DNA of 64,000 nucleotides from Bimastos eiseni (taxonomy: Eukaryota > Annelida > Clitellata > Crassiclitellata > Lumbricidae): the NCBI GenBank assembly GCA_959347315.1, contig OY365806.1:31684818-31748817 (forward strand), read 5' to 3'. The number at the start of each line of letters is the position of its first letter. The first letter of the stretch is position 1. The translations under genes were made by a program, and so were the position numbers. A model generated the notes under the pieces. It worked only from the letters and a program-made list of their open reading frames with translations. It did no database searches and was not told the DNA's origin. Shown in pieces: positions 1-12,377 of this stretch.

Positions 1-88
1 AGGAAGTTCTAAAGTGCACGTCGAAGTCGGGCAACCATTAAGATACACAAGTAGACTAGAGGAGGCATATTCTTAGTTTAAAACCAAG

Positions 89-843
89 CAGGGATGTGGT
101 CTCGAGACAGCGGTCTTGGTCTCGAATGCATCGGTCTTGGTCTTAAAGGAATGGTCTTGGGATTGGTCTTCGTCTTAAATTAGTGTTCTTGGTCATTTGC
201 CGTATCAGAGCAACTTCTTAGATATTTGTCGGTTATATTCGATTATTAGAGACACCGGATGTTTCGGCCCTATGGACTGTTATAGATTTATGGCGTGCTG
301 ACCATCTTTATATACATGCTACTAAAAAATACATTTGCAACAGATTGTGCGCAGAGCCAGGAATTTCAAAATTTGATTTAACAAATTTCAATGTTTTGGA
401 ATTATTTGGCCATCCACGTATTACGTGTTGACGCTGTTAATCTACAATTCCGAGGTCCGTGGTACAAGTACACCATTCAAACGGAGCGTTAATCTACTTG
501 TTCAGATGTCTTAAAGTATTTACATATAGAGTTCTAGTATACTATAAGTTATTTATAGTGTGATATTCTTAGGCCGAAGCCAAGGGCCTAACCCGCAAAA
601 GCTCAGAGTAGCCGATAAAACTGTTTTCTGGACTATTATTAAGATTAGCATTCTTCTGCTATGAAATTTTTCCTTTTTAGTGTCTTAATGAATTGAATTG
701 TTTATAAAAAAAGAGTATCGGTCTTGGTCTTGGATCATCGGTCTCGATCTTGGATCATCGGTCTCGATCTCAGACCACTCGGTCTTGAACCTCTTGGTCT
801 TGGACCTCTTGGTCTTCAGTTTTTGGTCTCGTGCCCAACACTG
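89..843 (+). mobile_element. hAT-like non-autonomous transposon, copy 1 (complete)
   Basis: Seen: the 8-bp sequence AAACCAAG occurs at 81-88 and again at 844-851, directly flanking the element, as expected of a hAT target site duplication. The left end starts CAGGGATGTGGTCTCGAG. The right end, read inward on the other strand, starts CAGTGTTGGGCACGAGACCA, so the terminal inverted repeats are imperfect but share CAG and CGAGAC. Both ends are built from irregular tandem GGTCTTGG/GGTCTC units (about 100-190 and 717-832). The middle contains no convincing reading frame, so no transposase is encoded. A second, 5'-shortened copy lies at 12378-13266. Orientation is arbitrary. Confidence 0.8.
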
Positions 844-851
844 AAACCAAG

Positions 852-1735
852 GATTGGTTAAAACGTAAGACAAGAGACAATTAATTTCCAGACGAGGGAC
901 CAGGTCACCGGGCACGGCCTTCTAAGTACCATTTAGGAGGCTGTGGCGTGTAGTAGGAACAACATAGCACACTTTCAAGCAGATGCTAATCAAAAGCAGA
1001 AGCAGCCTTTATCAGAGAGTGGCAAGATGAGATAATGAGCTATAATTTATATAAGTAAGGTGGCAGATGATCTGAATGTGATTTGTACACGACCGAGCTG
1101 TGTGCTCTTTGTACGCTAAAAGTGTTTGCTTGAAGCGCTAAGCTCATGCAGGAACCCTAAGTATAGAACGAAGAGCTGCTGTAGATGTGACATGGTCTCG
1201 GTATGAGAGTCCAAGAACGTCTTGCAGCATGGTGCACCATGCATATACTGGTAATGTCATTCTGTTTAGAGGAAGCAGGTGAGGAGTCTTGCAGCACAAA
1301 GCATACAGTATTATTATTCTGAATGCCTAGAGGAGTGTGGCAAGGAGGACACATTCAGGCAGTATATTGTATCATAGGGCTGCAGTTAGTCAAGCACATC
1401 AGAATTATTAAGGCTAAATATTAGTGATTTTAGACAACAGAAATTGGAATTAGAAGTAGTTTTCAATTAACTTTAACTCGAATAAGGGTTAACACTAAGA
1501 GTTATTGCAAGAACAAAAATATATCAGGAAGGGAAATACGAAACAGAGAACCAAAATATGAATTGGAATTATTTTGCCTTAATGGTTTAGCACTCTTTTA
1601 CATAATAACTCCCAAATCTCTTTCTTCCTCACTTACTTTCAATACCTTTGGAAAATTCTTTGCTTCTCTGTAACAGGTGGATCAATGAGCACTTTTCCCC
1701 AAAAAAGTCTCTGCAAGTCTGTTGACCACATGAAG
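852..1735. other. Unassigned intergenic stretch
   Basis: No coding signature, RNA gene or clear repeat was recognised between the hAT element and the LINE fragment. Confidence 0.5.
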
Positions 1736-1739
1736 ATTC

Positions 1740-2130
1740 TACTTAGATCTTCTTGCAGTAAGTCTGCTTCCTTCGTTATCGCTCACTGCTCTACAGTTTT
1801 GTATCATCTGAAAAATTCGAAATTCCTATATCAAGAATAATGAACAGTCGTGGCCCAATCACTGATCATTGCAATAATCCACTTGACACTGTTGTCCAGC
1901 TGGAATATAAAATTTTTTCCTATGTTCACCTGTTGCCTTCTAGCTGATATCCACCTTTGAATCTATGTTATTACCTGCCCTTTGAATTTATGTTATTACC
2001 TGCCCTTTGAATCTGTTATTACCTGCCCTCTGATCCTGCACGAATGCAACTTTTTGGCCAGCCTTTCATGAGATAGTTCGTTATATGCCTTGCCAAAATC
2101 TAGATAAATTACATCTCACAGGTTTTCCTC
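1740..2130 (-). pseudogene. Decayed LINE reverse transcriptase fragment
   Basis: On the minus strand, about 2020-2120 reads VIYLDFGKAYNELSHERL. This is a degenerate form of the non-LTR reverse transcriptase motif (L/I)DF(S/A)KAFD.V.H..L. About 1790-1890 reads a broken SGLLQ-SVIGPRLF, matching SGVPQGSVLGPLLF, followed by SDDTKL, matching the FADDTK catalytic motif. Stops and frame changes separate the blocks. Three near-identical copies of a roughly 25-bp segment (about 1964-2030) interrupt it. It is an old, inactive CR1/Jockey-like copy. Confidence 0.7.
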
Positions 2131-2199
2131 AGAATCACCAAAACAGTCATCATCAGCATCAAACAGATAACAGCTTTTTAAATTGTCAAACTATTAGAA

Positions 2200-4021
2200 A
2201 CAAAACGACATCATGAAGTGCATTTCTTTTTTAAGACACAAAACACGAACATAATAAACAACATGTCAGATTAAAATTTGCAGTGTTAACTTTCCAAGCA
2301 CAGACAAACTTCCAACGCCTATGATTCAAAATCTTACAAACAATATATTCAGTACAATTATCTGGTTCCTAATACGTCTGGTAATGAATACTGGAAATAT
2401 TGGTACACACACAGATTATGGGTTAATCCAACTGAGGAACACTAATGGTTCACTTAACTGGAGATTATACATGGATGTCACTCTAAACATCTGATCAGCA
2501 GCAAATAAAAATCCACTTCTCCAAGTGCCACACAAGTATAGTTTGCAATATGCAGTCTGTAGGAGTGACCAGATACATTATTTGGCCACGGCTACAACAA
2601 ATACAGGTCTCATTAGACGTTGTTACGGTATACATGAATCTAGCATCCATTTCCAAACACAGTCATAATTATTGCCAATAGACTGCATAGCTGCAAATGT
2701 CAATTCAGTACAGGAAATGCAATGGCCTGTCAACATACTGACAAATACCCTTCACAATCAAGACTGTCTACATTACCAGAGTGACACTGCAAAATGTCAT
2801 GGCTGCAAAGCACATCAACACTTATTATTTGATAAACCTATATAAATGTATTAAATATGCTTCAAGCAATAAAATATGTTTGGGAAAATGACACTGAATA
2901 TGTTCTTAACTATATGAGCAGTTACATAGTGCATTTAAGGAACCCTTCAAACCAGAGGCGGCAATCTGGCTTGACAGGTGGGGGGGACACCCACTGAGAG
3001 GAGTAGGTCCTCCCAATGATTACTACATTTATAGTGTGTTTGAAGAAACATGTCATGAAGCATCATACAATTTGCATCAACATGCAACATTGTTCATGTA
3101 TATTACCATTCATATAGCAACCTAAATGTACTGCAACGTGGCCATTGAACAAGTTGCGATTTCACATGTATTAAAGACATTTATATAAGAACATTTTTTG
3201 TACCCTCTCGGGAATGATGTTATGGTTAAAAGAACTTGGTTACACTCAATGTTATGCCTAAGACTACATCATTTTGGCTAAATGCCTTCTGTTAAATCCG
3301 TCAGAAAAGAGGTTTGCTTTCAGATTGAAAATTTCATTCTGTGAAAGGCAACACAAATTGCTTTGATGAGGGAATAATCCAAAAAAGCACATCAGTGAGT
3401 TGTGTATAAATTAAGTCTCGCAATTAAAATTGTTGATGTTCCAAGCCTTTATAAACAAGAAGTAAACTATGTGCACAAAATTATTAAAAAAATAATCAAG
3501 AAAACAAATAAAGACCACAGGCATTTTCTTGTAAAACCAAGAACTCTGTTTGGTGAAGACACTAGGAATTTAGGAATTTGTAAATTGACAGTGTCCAAAA
3601 GAATATTCAAGGAAAAGTGATAGAGAATTGGAGTAATCTTTTCCCAGACAGTCACCCATCAAAACTAAAACATTACAACCTAAAAATCAGCCAAGCAAAA
3701 TTAAACAGAAGCCCAATGCATAACGCCATATACATTGATTACACTCTTACAAGTAACGTCAGTCATGTGCAGACACAGATGCTGCTAAAACGCACATAGA
3801 AGTCAAGAATCTGGTGTCAGATAACACACAACCGGTATCTGGAACATTAGAGTTGCATCTCTCCAGACACCACTTCAAACAGTAACCTATTTTTAATGAT
3901 ATCTCACAGACTGACAGGAATAGCAGGAATAGTAGCATACAATAGCATAATATGAAAATTCCTCAGAGATAGATGGCCACAGTAAAATGGATGAAGCATC
4001 TTGGCACTCTCTGGAATGCAC
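2200..4021. other. Caspase 3' flank, no gene recognised
   Basis: This lies downstream of the minus-strand caspase stop codon and probably includes its 3' UTR. A short G-rich patch at 2952-3005 starting CAGAGGCGGC resembles a hAT end, but no partner end was found. The remaining AT-rich sequence has only small chance reading frames. Confidence 0.4.
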
Positions 4022-4257
4022 CTACTTTGGAGTCAGGTACAGGTCCTTTGTGAGCATCGAGACAATCGAGGGAATCTGCTTCTTGCGATTCATTTCTGGC
4101 CTCGAGGCATTCGACTCAAACTGGTAGGCAACAGCATGGCTGACACGAGTCAGAATGCGCACCAGGTCCATCTTCCCACATTCTGGTTTGCTAAGCACCT
4201 GAGTCAAAGCCTGGACAAACCAGGAACCTTTAGCAGAATTTCGCCATGAAAAGTAGC
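4022..4257 (-). CDS. Caspase exon 5 (p10 subunit, stop)
   Basis: The acceptor TTTCTAG precedes GC TAC TTT, completing the split Gly codon from the previous exon. The exon encodes [32 protein letters not shown] and [20 protein letters not shown], then TAG. This is the whole small subunit, with the substrate-binding SWRNS Arg. Confidence 0.93.
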
Positions 4258-7200
4258 CTAGAAAACACAAAGAAAACTCCAATATAATTTGTACAAACAT
4301 ATGTAGGTAAATGTACATCTGCACATTTAATAATAATAGTTTAATAATAGCATATTAGCCTAAGCGATGCTACAAAAAATTCACTGAGATAACAAGTTAG
4401 CCTGAAACAAATATAAAGCTTCGATTAGTAGAGAGATCCGTCTCCATGAGTGGGCTTTTGTACAAGCATAGCTGTCAAGCTCAAGGTTCTTGATCCATGT
4501 TGTATTATAAATGAAGAATAAAAGCATCTGATGTCTAGAGCATGGTAACTGGACAATTCCGCACAGGACAGTTAACTGATAGAGATGGAATCACCTCCAG
4601 ATTTCGATCAGCTTCTAAACTACTTTGAGGATACACTCATCGCCTAGGTTTGTTGTCAAACTGCAAAGAGAACAGAGCATCAATGAACTGAATGCTTAAG
4701 CAGATGGTTGCAGATGAGGAGCCTTTTTCTCTGAAAAAGAAGAAATCGAGATCTGGATCATCGATTTTGTGCTGGATTACAAAATAGAATATCAATTGAC
4801 TACTGATGGGGATGAAGTCAAAACATAAATTTAAATGGATTAAAAATGTACCCATTGTAATGATTTAGAAACAATCAAACAACTTCGGAGAGGATTTTTA
4901 AAACTGAAACAAACATTTAGTTGTGCCAGATTAGAGTAACTTTAGGATTTCATAATAGAGTATAAATTCCATTAGAACTTGATATTAATTATCTGGATAA
5001 ACTTGAAATTATATATTAGTTATAAAATTGCTGTTTATTTGTATGTTGGTCAAATGCTGCATTTATCATTTTATGTTTCATTATCTGCGACAATTGCCCT
5101 AGAACCCTACAGCACACATTATGCTCATTGACTGGCAATCCCCTCTCATCGGGTAAAAAAACTAATACAAGACGGCTCCTAATCCGATCACCAGGTCTCT
5201 GCAGGACGTGTATCCTTTAGTAGTACATTGTACATGTGATCATTTGGGCACCTTTTCAACAAAAGAAATATGAAACACACTCACCGGGAACTGTGGAGTA
5301 GGCATATAGGAAGTCTGCCTCTAGTGGCATCGAAATCCTCGGACGACCTGTATCTCCCACTGCATCGGACTGGATTCCACTGTCGAGGTCACTGCCACGA
5401 CATGCCTGGAAAGAAATACAAAAATGAAGTATGAAAATCCAAGGTATGCATCATTGCATATAGGGATGCCTAATGCATACATAATACACTTAATGAAAAT
5501 ATAGGGCCTTTTAAAGACCTCAATAAACTAGTCTACACTAGTCTAAGTGGCAAAAAACATTGGACGAAAAATTTCATCAGTAAGAAACAAGCATTCATTA
5601 AGAGCTACTGAACTAAGGACAACTAGATGAGTTGCTAATAGAGAGCGCTCATACATAAGCACAGTCCTAACAGTGAGTACTTAAGAGTACATAGACTCAT
5701 AGGTGCCCAAAGCTCTGGACAAGGCGAACAGTAGTCCGGTACCGATGAAACAGAAAAATGTGATGTTCCTGGTCAGAAGGATTTGTTTCAAGTGACAGCC
5801 CACCACTGAAAAGGCATGGTGCTGCAGTTATGATTGTGAAGGACCCAAATACCTCGATTTGAATCCAAAGAATTTGATTGCACAAACTATACTTTCTTAC
5901 CTGAAAGAAAAAAAGCTTTGGCTTTCCAACCAGCGAACCACAAAACTTGATCGGAGTGATGAAATTATCAACGGCGACGACAGAGTCAACTCCGTAAATG
6001 ACTTCATTATCACCGTGCGACAGAACGGCGACTCCAAAACAATCACAGTCTGCATGATTCTCCCTTCCCACTGTAATAAACAATAATTACAAATAATACT
6101 ATATTCATTTTAACAAACATTACCTGCAACAATGCGAAATACCACTCAGCTGTTACAATCCATCACAGTTGCTTCCAATCAAAAACAATGCTGATCTTCA
6201 CTGCTGTAATTATCATAGTCAACTTCAATCACAGTCGCACATCACTGACTATAGTGACCATGACCCCCTCTATACGTCAGCCATCCTTATCCTCCACCAA
6301 GATTCCTCAAATCATATATAATATTTCCTTACAGTTACCTTCACTCATCATTATTACACATGATTTATTTGTACAGTGGACTACTGTCAATCAAAATCAT
6401 CTTCAATCATTTGTAATGCTGATCAGTAGCAGCTCTAGGTTGTCAGTGCCCCACCAACTAAGTCTGTGGCACCAAACTGGTCCCTCCAAATTTTAGTCAA
6501 CTTTCAGCTTTCACGAAACCATACATCCAACTAGTCTCTTGGTCAGGTCCTCTGGTCCCCATCCAGTTCCCTGGATCTTCCTGGCCACCTCCTCCCCATT
6601 GGGAAAAATCCAGAGTCGCCACTGTCATTGATGTGTAACATTTGCAACTGTAGTTAGCTTAGAGCCTAATTATCACACAATAAAGTCAACTTCGATTATC
6701 CACATCAAATAAGATCCATCATACCATTGATCATTATCTTCATCATCTGGTCCTTGGTGAGGTTGTGGTGCAATGAGACGTCAAAACCAAGTTTCCCGAA
6801 GATTTCATACATAGCAGCTGCATCCTTGTCCGTTCCGGTCCTTTCCGACATTCCGGTCTGTTGCTGAAAGGTCTTGTTATTTATGATGATGAACTTTCCA
6901 CGCTTTGGGTGGCCCATGTCGTAAACATACTTGGCGCTTTCAAGAGATTCACTGCAAAGTAATGCAATATAAGGTTGTTTAATGTAGAGTAATGTGATAA
7001 GGCACTAAATAGTATACAGTATATGCAATTTTGCAAAATGAAGTAAGGTAATGTTCCAAACTGTAAAGTAGATTATAGTGTGGGCCAGTTATGCGGTTAT
7101 TGGTTTAGGACAAGCCATCCAAAAGCAAACATAAACCAGGCAGGCCACTTGCAAAATGGTCAACCTTTAAATAAATAAAATGACCAGTCTGATTTGGTAC

Positions 7201-7770
7201 ACAGAGCCATTTGATGCTTGTTGGCACAGAACCAACCATCAATTATCTATTACCAATTATCAAAGTACCAATTATCAAGTAGCAGATTCATGAATAAAAA
7301 TGGGCTCCAGTGGAACATTTCACACATTCACATATAGGCAGTAAGTATGTTAGCTGATTGGTCACTACTTTAGGAGACACAATTCAGGACCAACTGGAAT
7401 ATGAAGTTACAGTGGTCAATGGCAGCATTGAACAATTTTTAAGGTTATACTATATGACCTGCATTTGATGCAACTTACATAAGCAGCCTCTGTCAACTAA
7501 ACATGCTTGGTCTAAACTGATGTAATAGAAAGTAATAGCAGTGATTTATCAAAACTGCATATGTGATAAACATCAAATGTTGACCACAACGACATTGATT
7601 ATGGAATATAGACAAACAAACATAGGAAGCTGGTTTGAGAATGACGATTAATAATGATGCTCATAACTACAATGATAATTAATTAAAAGTCAAATCTCGT
7701 AAATACAAACTCTGGAAAAAAGTCAACGTCATCAACACCATCACCATTGCCACGTGTTGAAGTCATTTCT
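4022..7770 (-). CDS. Effector-type caspase (caspase-3/7-like), multi-exon
   Basis: Cysteine aspartate protease of the apoptosis execution phase, cytosolic. Coding exons on the minus strand: 6725-6951, 5901-6070, 5285-5405 and 4022-4257, all with GT-AG borders and compatible phases. Together they encode about 250 residues. In order they carry [10 protein letters not shown] (the S1-pocket Arg region), LSHGDNE with the catalytic His, FFFQACRGS with the catalytic Cys (QACRG), [19 protein letters not shown], and a C-terminal [17 protein letters not shown]. The linker after QACRG is short and holds possible self-processing sites SDLD, QSD and VGD. No CARD or DED domain was seen, so an executioner caspase is favoured. 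A 5' exon near 7707-7770 may supply an acidic prodomain but does not join in phase to 6951. Confidence 0.92.
5285..5405 (-). CDS. Caspase exon 4 (active-site Cys, interdomain linker)
   Basis: Encodes [18 protein letters not shown] and then [21 protein letters not shown]. The active-site pentapeptide QACRG is split by the intron, with Q on the previous exon. Borders are TTCTTTCCAG and GTGAGT. Confidence 0.94.
5901..6070 (-). CDS. Caspase exon 3 (catalytic His region)
   Basis: Encodes [20 protein letters not shown], then NEVIYGVD and GKPKLFFFQ. The catalytic His lies in LSHG. Acceptor TTTATTACAG; donor GTAAGA directly after the Gln of QACRG. Confidence 0.93.
6725..6951 (-). CDS. Caspase exon 2 (start of p20 domain)
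   Basis: Encodes [20 protein letters not shown], then [20 protein letters not shown] and [15 protein letters not shown]. This is the first strand and helix of the caspase fold. Acceptor ACTTTGCAG; donor GTATGA. The exon needs two bases from the preceding exon. Confidence 0.92.
7707..7770 (-). CDS. Possible caspase 5' coding exon (prodomain), doubtful
   Basis: An acceptor-like TTTTTATCTCGCAG is followed by an ATG frame reading [20 protein letters not shown], ending at a weak donor GTATTTAC. An acidic prodomain with a VDDVD site would suit an effector caspase. However, the exon ends in phase 0 while exon 6725-6951 needs two leading bases, so a small intervening exon or another splice site must exist if this belongs to the gene. 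Confidence 0.35.
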
Positions 7771-7799
7771 TTATTTCTGCGAGATAAAAAGAAACAAAT

Positions 7800-10700
7800 T
7801 CATTAAAAGTATGCAAATTAGAATTCTATACATAATATCTTAATAAATTGCTTTAAATTTTGTATGCAATATCTATTGCATTATTTTGAATGAAATCAAC
7901 CAAACTTTCCACTTCTCCCACCCAACAATTCATAATTTCTGAATTTTTTCACATTGTATTCTTGATCACATGGCACAAAGAACTGGGACTTTGAAATGCA
8001 GATTCATGAATAAAAATTAAATTAAATTTGAACAGCAACAAATGATCGATTGTGTTAAAGTAGTTGGGGTAGAACGAAAATTGTACATGAAATTATGTCA
8101 ATAAAATTTTTGCCATTATCTTTTTTTTACCCAGTGCAGCTAAACATATTTGGTTATCAGTTTTAATTTCTGAACATTGTGTAGATTTGCAGAGCATTTA
8201 ATGTTCAGGAGACATCCAATGATATTCGAAATATCTTCAACTGTCCGTAGTCAATTGGCATGAAGCAGCGATGATTTTGTGTTCTAGGAACCTTCCTGGC
8301 ATGTCTAAATCTAGCTTCCTGATCATCTGGAAGTCACAGTCACAGACTGTCACACATAACATAGTCCTTTTCAGGGCACCTTATTGAGAAATCGTCACTC
8401 ATGAAGCAGGGTTTCAGTTTTTCAGCATTTAGAAAACTCAATACTGTGTTGTGACTCTTTTTCAAACTGCTAATGCATACCTTTCAGGCTAATAAGCAGA
8501 AGACTGTTCTGTTCCTGCAATTTCTGAACATACACTGACTCATTAACATAGTCCTTTGCAGGGTACCTTATTGAAAAATCGTCACTCATGAAATACAAGA
8601 ACATAAGCAATTGCTGCTTGTGGCAGTTCCCTACTTTTCTTGTTTGGCAATAATTTATCTCCTAAAAATATGCTTTCCTTTAGATATTGCCTCTTTTACC
8701 ATGTAAATGGCAACCAGAACCTCGTGGGCAGCTTTGTATTGTCCAGTTCAGTGGTACCACAGTAAAAGCCTTTAGCTTGCTTCTTTTCTTTTGATTCTGC
8801 AATGGTTCATCAGTTCATAAACAAACTGCTCAGGTCAACACATCTTTGCACTCTGCTGTTGTCTGCTCATAGACACGTGGCACTCTCAAGACATTGACCA
8901 ACGGCTTCCATGACTTCACCCACTTTCTCTTGTCTACTAAGTCTTAATTCATTGTTCACAGACAATCTAGCAACTGTTAGGCCTTGAGTAAATAAGTGAC
9001 CTGTCCTTCTTCGGCTTTAAAGTTACAAAGGATGAGATTGGTAACATTAATATACAATACAGAATAATAAAGATACTCAAAATTTTAAGCACTTATCATC
9101 TGCAATAAATGTCTAAATTTGATGCAAGTCTGCATATAAAAATACACCGATAGCACATCTGACAAGTTGCTCTCACATGGTGATGCTAAGAAAATGAAGT
9201 CACAAGTACTTCAGACCTATGGCAACCTCTCAGGGTCAAGCTGATGGACTTGACTGACATTCTTTGATTATACGAGGAAAGACAAAACCTTTAAAACCAA
9301 AGGCTGAAAATCCGGCACGTAGAAAAGCGTTAGCAAAGTAGTTGACTAAGTCACATGCTTATCAACTGACTAAGTTGCATTGATTTGTTGACTAGCTTAC
9401 TAACTTGCTAGCACCACCTAAATAATCCAGTAGGTCTGGTAGTTATCTAACAATCAACTGCATTTTATAACTAACCAAGAACTGTGAAATGTTAATGTGA
9501 AATCATGAAAAAAGGTTACTGAATAAAGATGCACATTGCACGACTAAGTCTGAGGTTGCACTGCAGTGCACTTTTATACAGAGTCAGCCTCAACAAGAGT
9601 GTATCCCAGAAACATTTATAGTTGCCAAACTGAGCAAAACTCAGTCCTTGTACTGGTTTCTGTGCATCCGTTGTGGAAAAAAACAGCAATTTAGAACACC
9701 ACTACAAGTATACGCACTCAGATAGATCTTGACATTCGGCTGGATCAGATCTCAGAAGTCCTTCGTAGCAACATCTCAGCCTGGCTACTAAGCATCAGTA
9801 ATTGCTGGGTGTTTAAGCATACAGTGTATATTATTTACAATTGCTGCAATGGTGTACTCACGTAAATAATCCATTACATTCCAATGGTTCTTTCATGACG
9901 TATCAATACGTCTTGATTATTTCTGGTATTTGAAGACCATTTACTAATATACTTAATTTCATCAATTGATCAATTATTCGATTGAATAGATTGATTGATT
10001 CCATGATGAACATCATTGTGTTAAAGATGTGTGGCCCCTCGGAAGTACCAAATAGCTTTTTTGGCCCTTTGCTCACAATCTGTGGGAACCACTTATATAA
10101 AGTATAGTTAATCACTGTCATGGACTAATGAGAGTAAATTAGCTTTCCTCAGTAACTTCCTGTCCATACAGTATATACACTAGAAACTTGTAAAAAAATT
10201 AACTTTGAGACCCATGTTGAGATCAGTGTCTTAGTTCATTCATACTGAAAATTTTTATAGCACCCCATAGAAAGCCTACTCGGAGACGCTTCCAGTCCAA
10301 CCACAGCGGTATTAATATGGACATGAACAGCTTGTGAAAGGAAGGCATATTACACCTTGGCAGCAGTCGTATATCTAAGGAGACAGTGTTCCAGTTGCTA
10401 AAGAGGCAGAGGTTCCTTCATCTATACAACTAGACTGATCAGAAAATAAGAAAGCATGAAGAAATAAAATATTAGCCGAGTAATTTAAGTTATTCTACAA
10501 AACAATCAGCAACTAACATACTTTGATATAACAACCATCCAAAAAGAGCTGGGTTAGTCAAGTGCCAACAAGAGTAATAAAAGTTGTTCCACATAACTAC
10601 AAAACTTTTCAGATTAGATAAGATTCAGTAACTGTTGGACCCATGGCAGAAATTTTCACAGAGCTTAATTAAAGCAACAAACTAAATTGGCTAAATTTAT

Positions 10701-11015
10701 CATGACACCTAAGCTACTGATATATAAAGCCAAGCTGTTCAAAGTTAAACAGAAGCCAACTCAGCAAAGAATCACATTACAAGCCTCACTCTGCCCTCAG
10801 AAACTCACTGTGATCCATGCACAAAATAACTGTAAACTTTTCCAAACACACCTGCCATAGACCAGTAACTGAAAAACAAGCCAGTCTAAAATTGCTGAAT
10901 GATTAAAAATGTAGCTCACTTCTTATTTTGATTTTTATAATTGAGGATTAAGTGATCTACTCCTTGCACAGTTTCCTGAGAAATGCTGCAACAGTGATTT
11001 GAAATATCAGAATAG
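7800..11015. other. Upstream of caspase, mostly unassigned
   Basis: No exon was recognised. A roughly 55-bp segment is duplicated at about 8349-8405 and 8537-8592. The remainder is AT-rich with only chance reading frames. Caspase 5' UTR exons could lie here but cannot be identified. Confidence 0.4.
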
Positions 11016-11017
11016 AC

Positions 11018-11100
11018 AAACTGTTTAGAGATGGAGTAATGGTAACACTTCGGTGCAAAACGCAAGACTAGCATGGACCCGGGATCGATTCCAACTACCC
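11018..11100 (+). repeat. tRNA-like SINE head (family undetermined)
   Basis: TGGAGTAATGGTAACACTTC resembles an internal A box and GGGATCGATTCC resembles a B box, spaced as in a tRNA-derived SINE. No mature tRNA cloverleaf or anticodon stem was recognised. Confidence 0.4.
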
Positions 11101-11935
11101 TCCCTGTGATCGACACAACCAGTCCTCATTCGTGAGATGGTGTCTGTAAAATTAGGTGTTTGTAAAATTAACAGTAATGGTCAGAGATAGCCCTTGTATG
11201 GCTACAGTAATTTCTATTCAACTCCTGTACACTATAATCATCTTTTCATACTATGACTAGCAATCATGCCAATCATACTGTGGCATGTCAGTTTTAATTT
11301 AATATTTCAAAAGAACATTATTCTTATCTTTATCATAAAACTGCTGGAAACTCCAGACAAAGGTTGAGCTATTAATCAGACTAAACGTCTTCTGAGCCAC
11401 TTTAAACACTTGTTTGTTAAGGTTAAAGATTGACGAAAATATCGAGACTGCAACTAAATTGCACGGCGAAGAAAACTTAGTACTTAATTCACAACGAATC
11501 AAGTCCAGTCAGTGTTCAACTCGAAACGCCTTACATAGTCAAATAACTCGCGAGAGTCGACGTCAAAAAGCAGTGCTGCAGAAATCACAACTCGGAATCA
11601 AAAAAAATTACGTTGCAACACGGTGACTCTCACGGTGACTACCAGCGTCCTTTGTTGGGCGGTAGTAATTATGCAAACATCTAAGAGAATGTGACTAATT
11701 TAACACGAACCTTCATACAACCTAACGCTTTCCAAAGTATTTGGTTCTCAATTCTCACCTCTAATGAGCCTAAATCCGGTACCTTGACCAATATGACGAC
11801 GGCACTTCTCAGTTTAATAACTATTAATAGAGATCACTAGACGACGATTTTTTCCCATTCCTATAATTTTCAATCTCAAAATACATCGATGTTTTTTCAG
11901 TACGATGACTAATAATATTTAGCGTAAGTAAGTAA

Positions 11936-12012
11936 ATGCCCTGCGCCGGTAACTCGGTTCATCAGCTCTGTGACCCAGTGTGTTGTCCATTACTCTACGG
12001 CCACTTCGTCAA
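11936..12012 (-). repeat. tRNA-like SINE head, family 1, copy 1
   Basis: On the minus strand it reads GGCCGTAGAGTAATGGACAA, then CACACTGGGTCACAGAGCTG. This matches the heads at 46501-46711 and 63524-63776. The 3' part typical of those copies is missing or diverged. Confidence 0.6.
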
Positions 12013-12377
12013 CTCCAAGCTTCTTATCGTAAACTCACAATTTCAGAAGCGCTACTAGACCGCCAAGCGTAAGATACCAACTTATTCACGAGCGCTGCAA
12101 CGAGACCGAGGGTTTGGCCAAAAGGGCATTCCGAAGGAGGTCCGAACTAGGGACCGAGTCCGGTTGCCAGCCAGAGTTGCCATGGGGTCTGCTATCGAGG
12201 AGAAGAAGGCAGAGCCTCCGACGGCGAGAGCATAGCCACCAGAAGCACGGCCGATAATATATTGACAAGGGCGAAATGTTTCAGAGTGCCCTGACTGGCG
12301 TCGGTATTATGTTGATGTCGGAAGCTGAAGCATGCAATGAGTTCACATTTGTTGCGGTTGAATGCCGCGTTTAGGCG

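Noticed and set aside
2952..3005. Possible hAT left end CAGAGGCGGC with upstream CTTCAAAC
   Set aside because: CTTCAAAC also occurs at about 3873, but the sequence before it does not end in the required inverted repeat, so the match is probably coincidence.
7441..7560. Candidate extra caspase exon on the minus strand with good acceptor and GTAAGT donor
   Set aside because: The only open frame enters in phase 2 and leaves in phase 1, which fits neither neighbour; could at most be non-coding.
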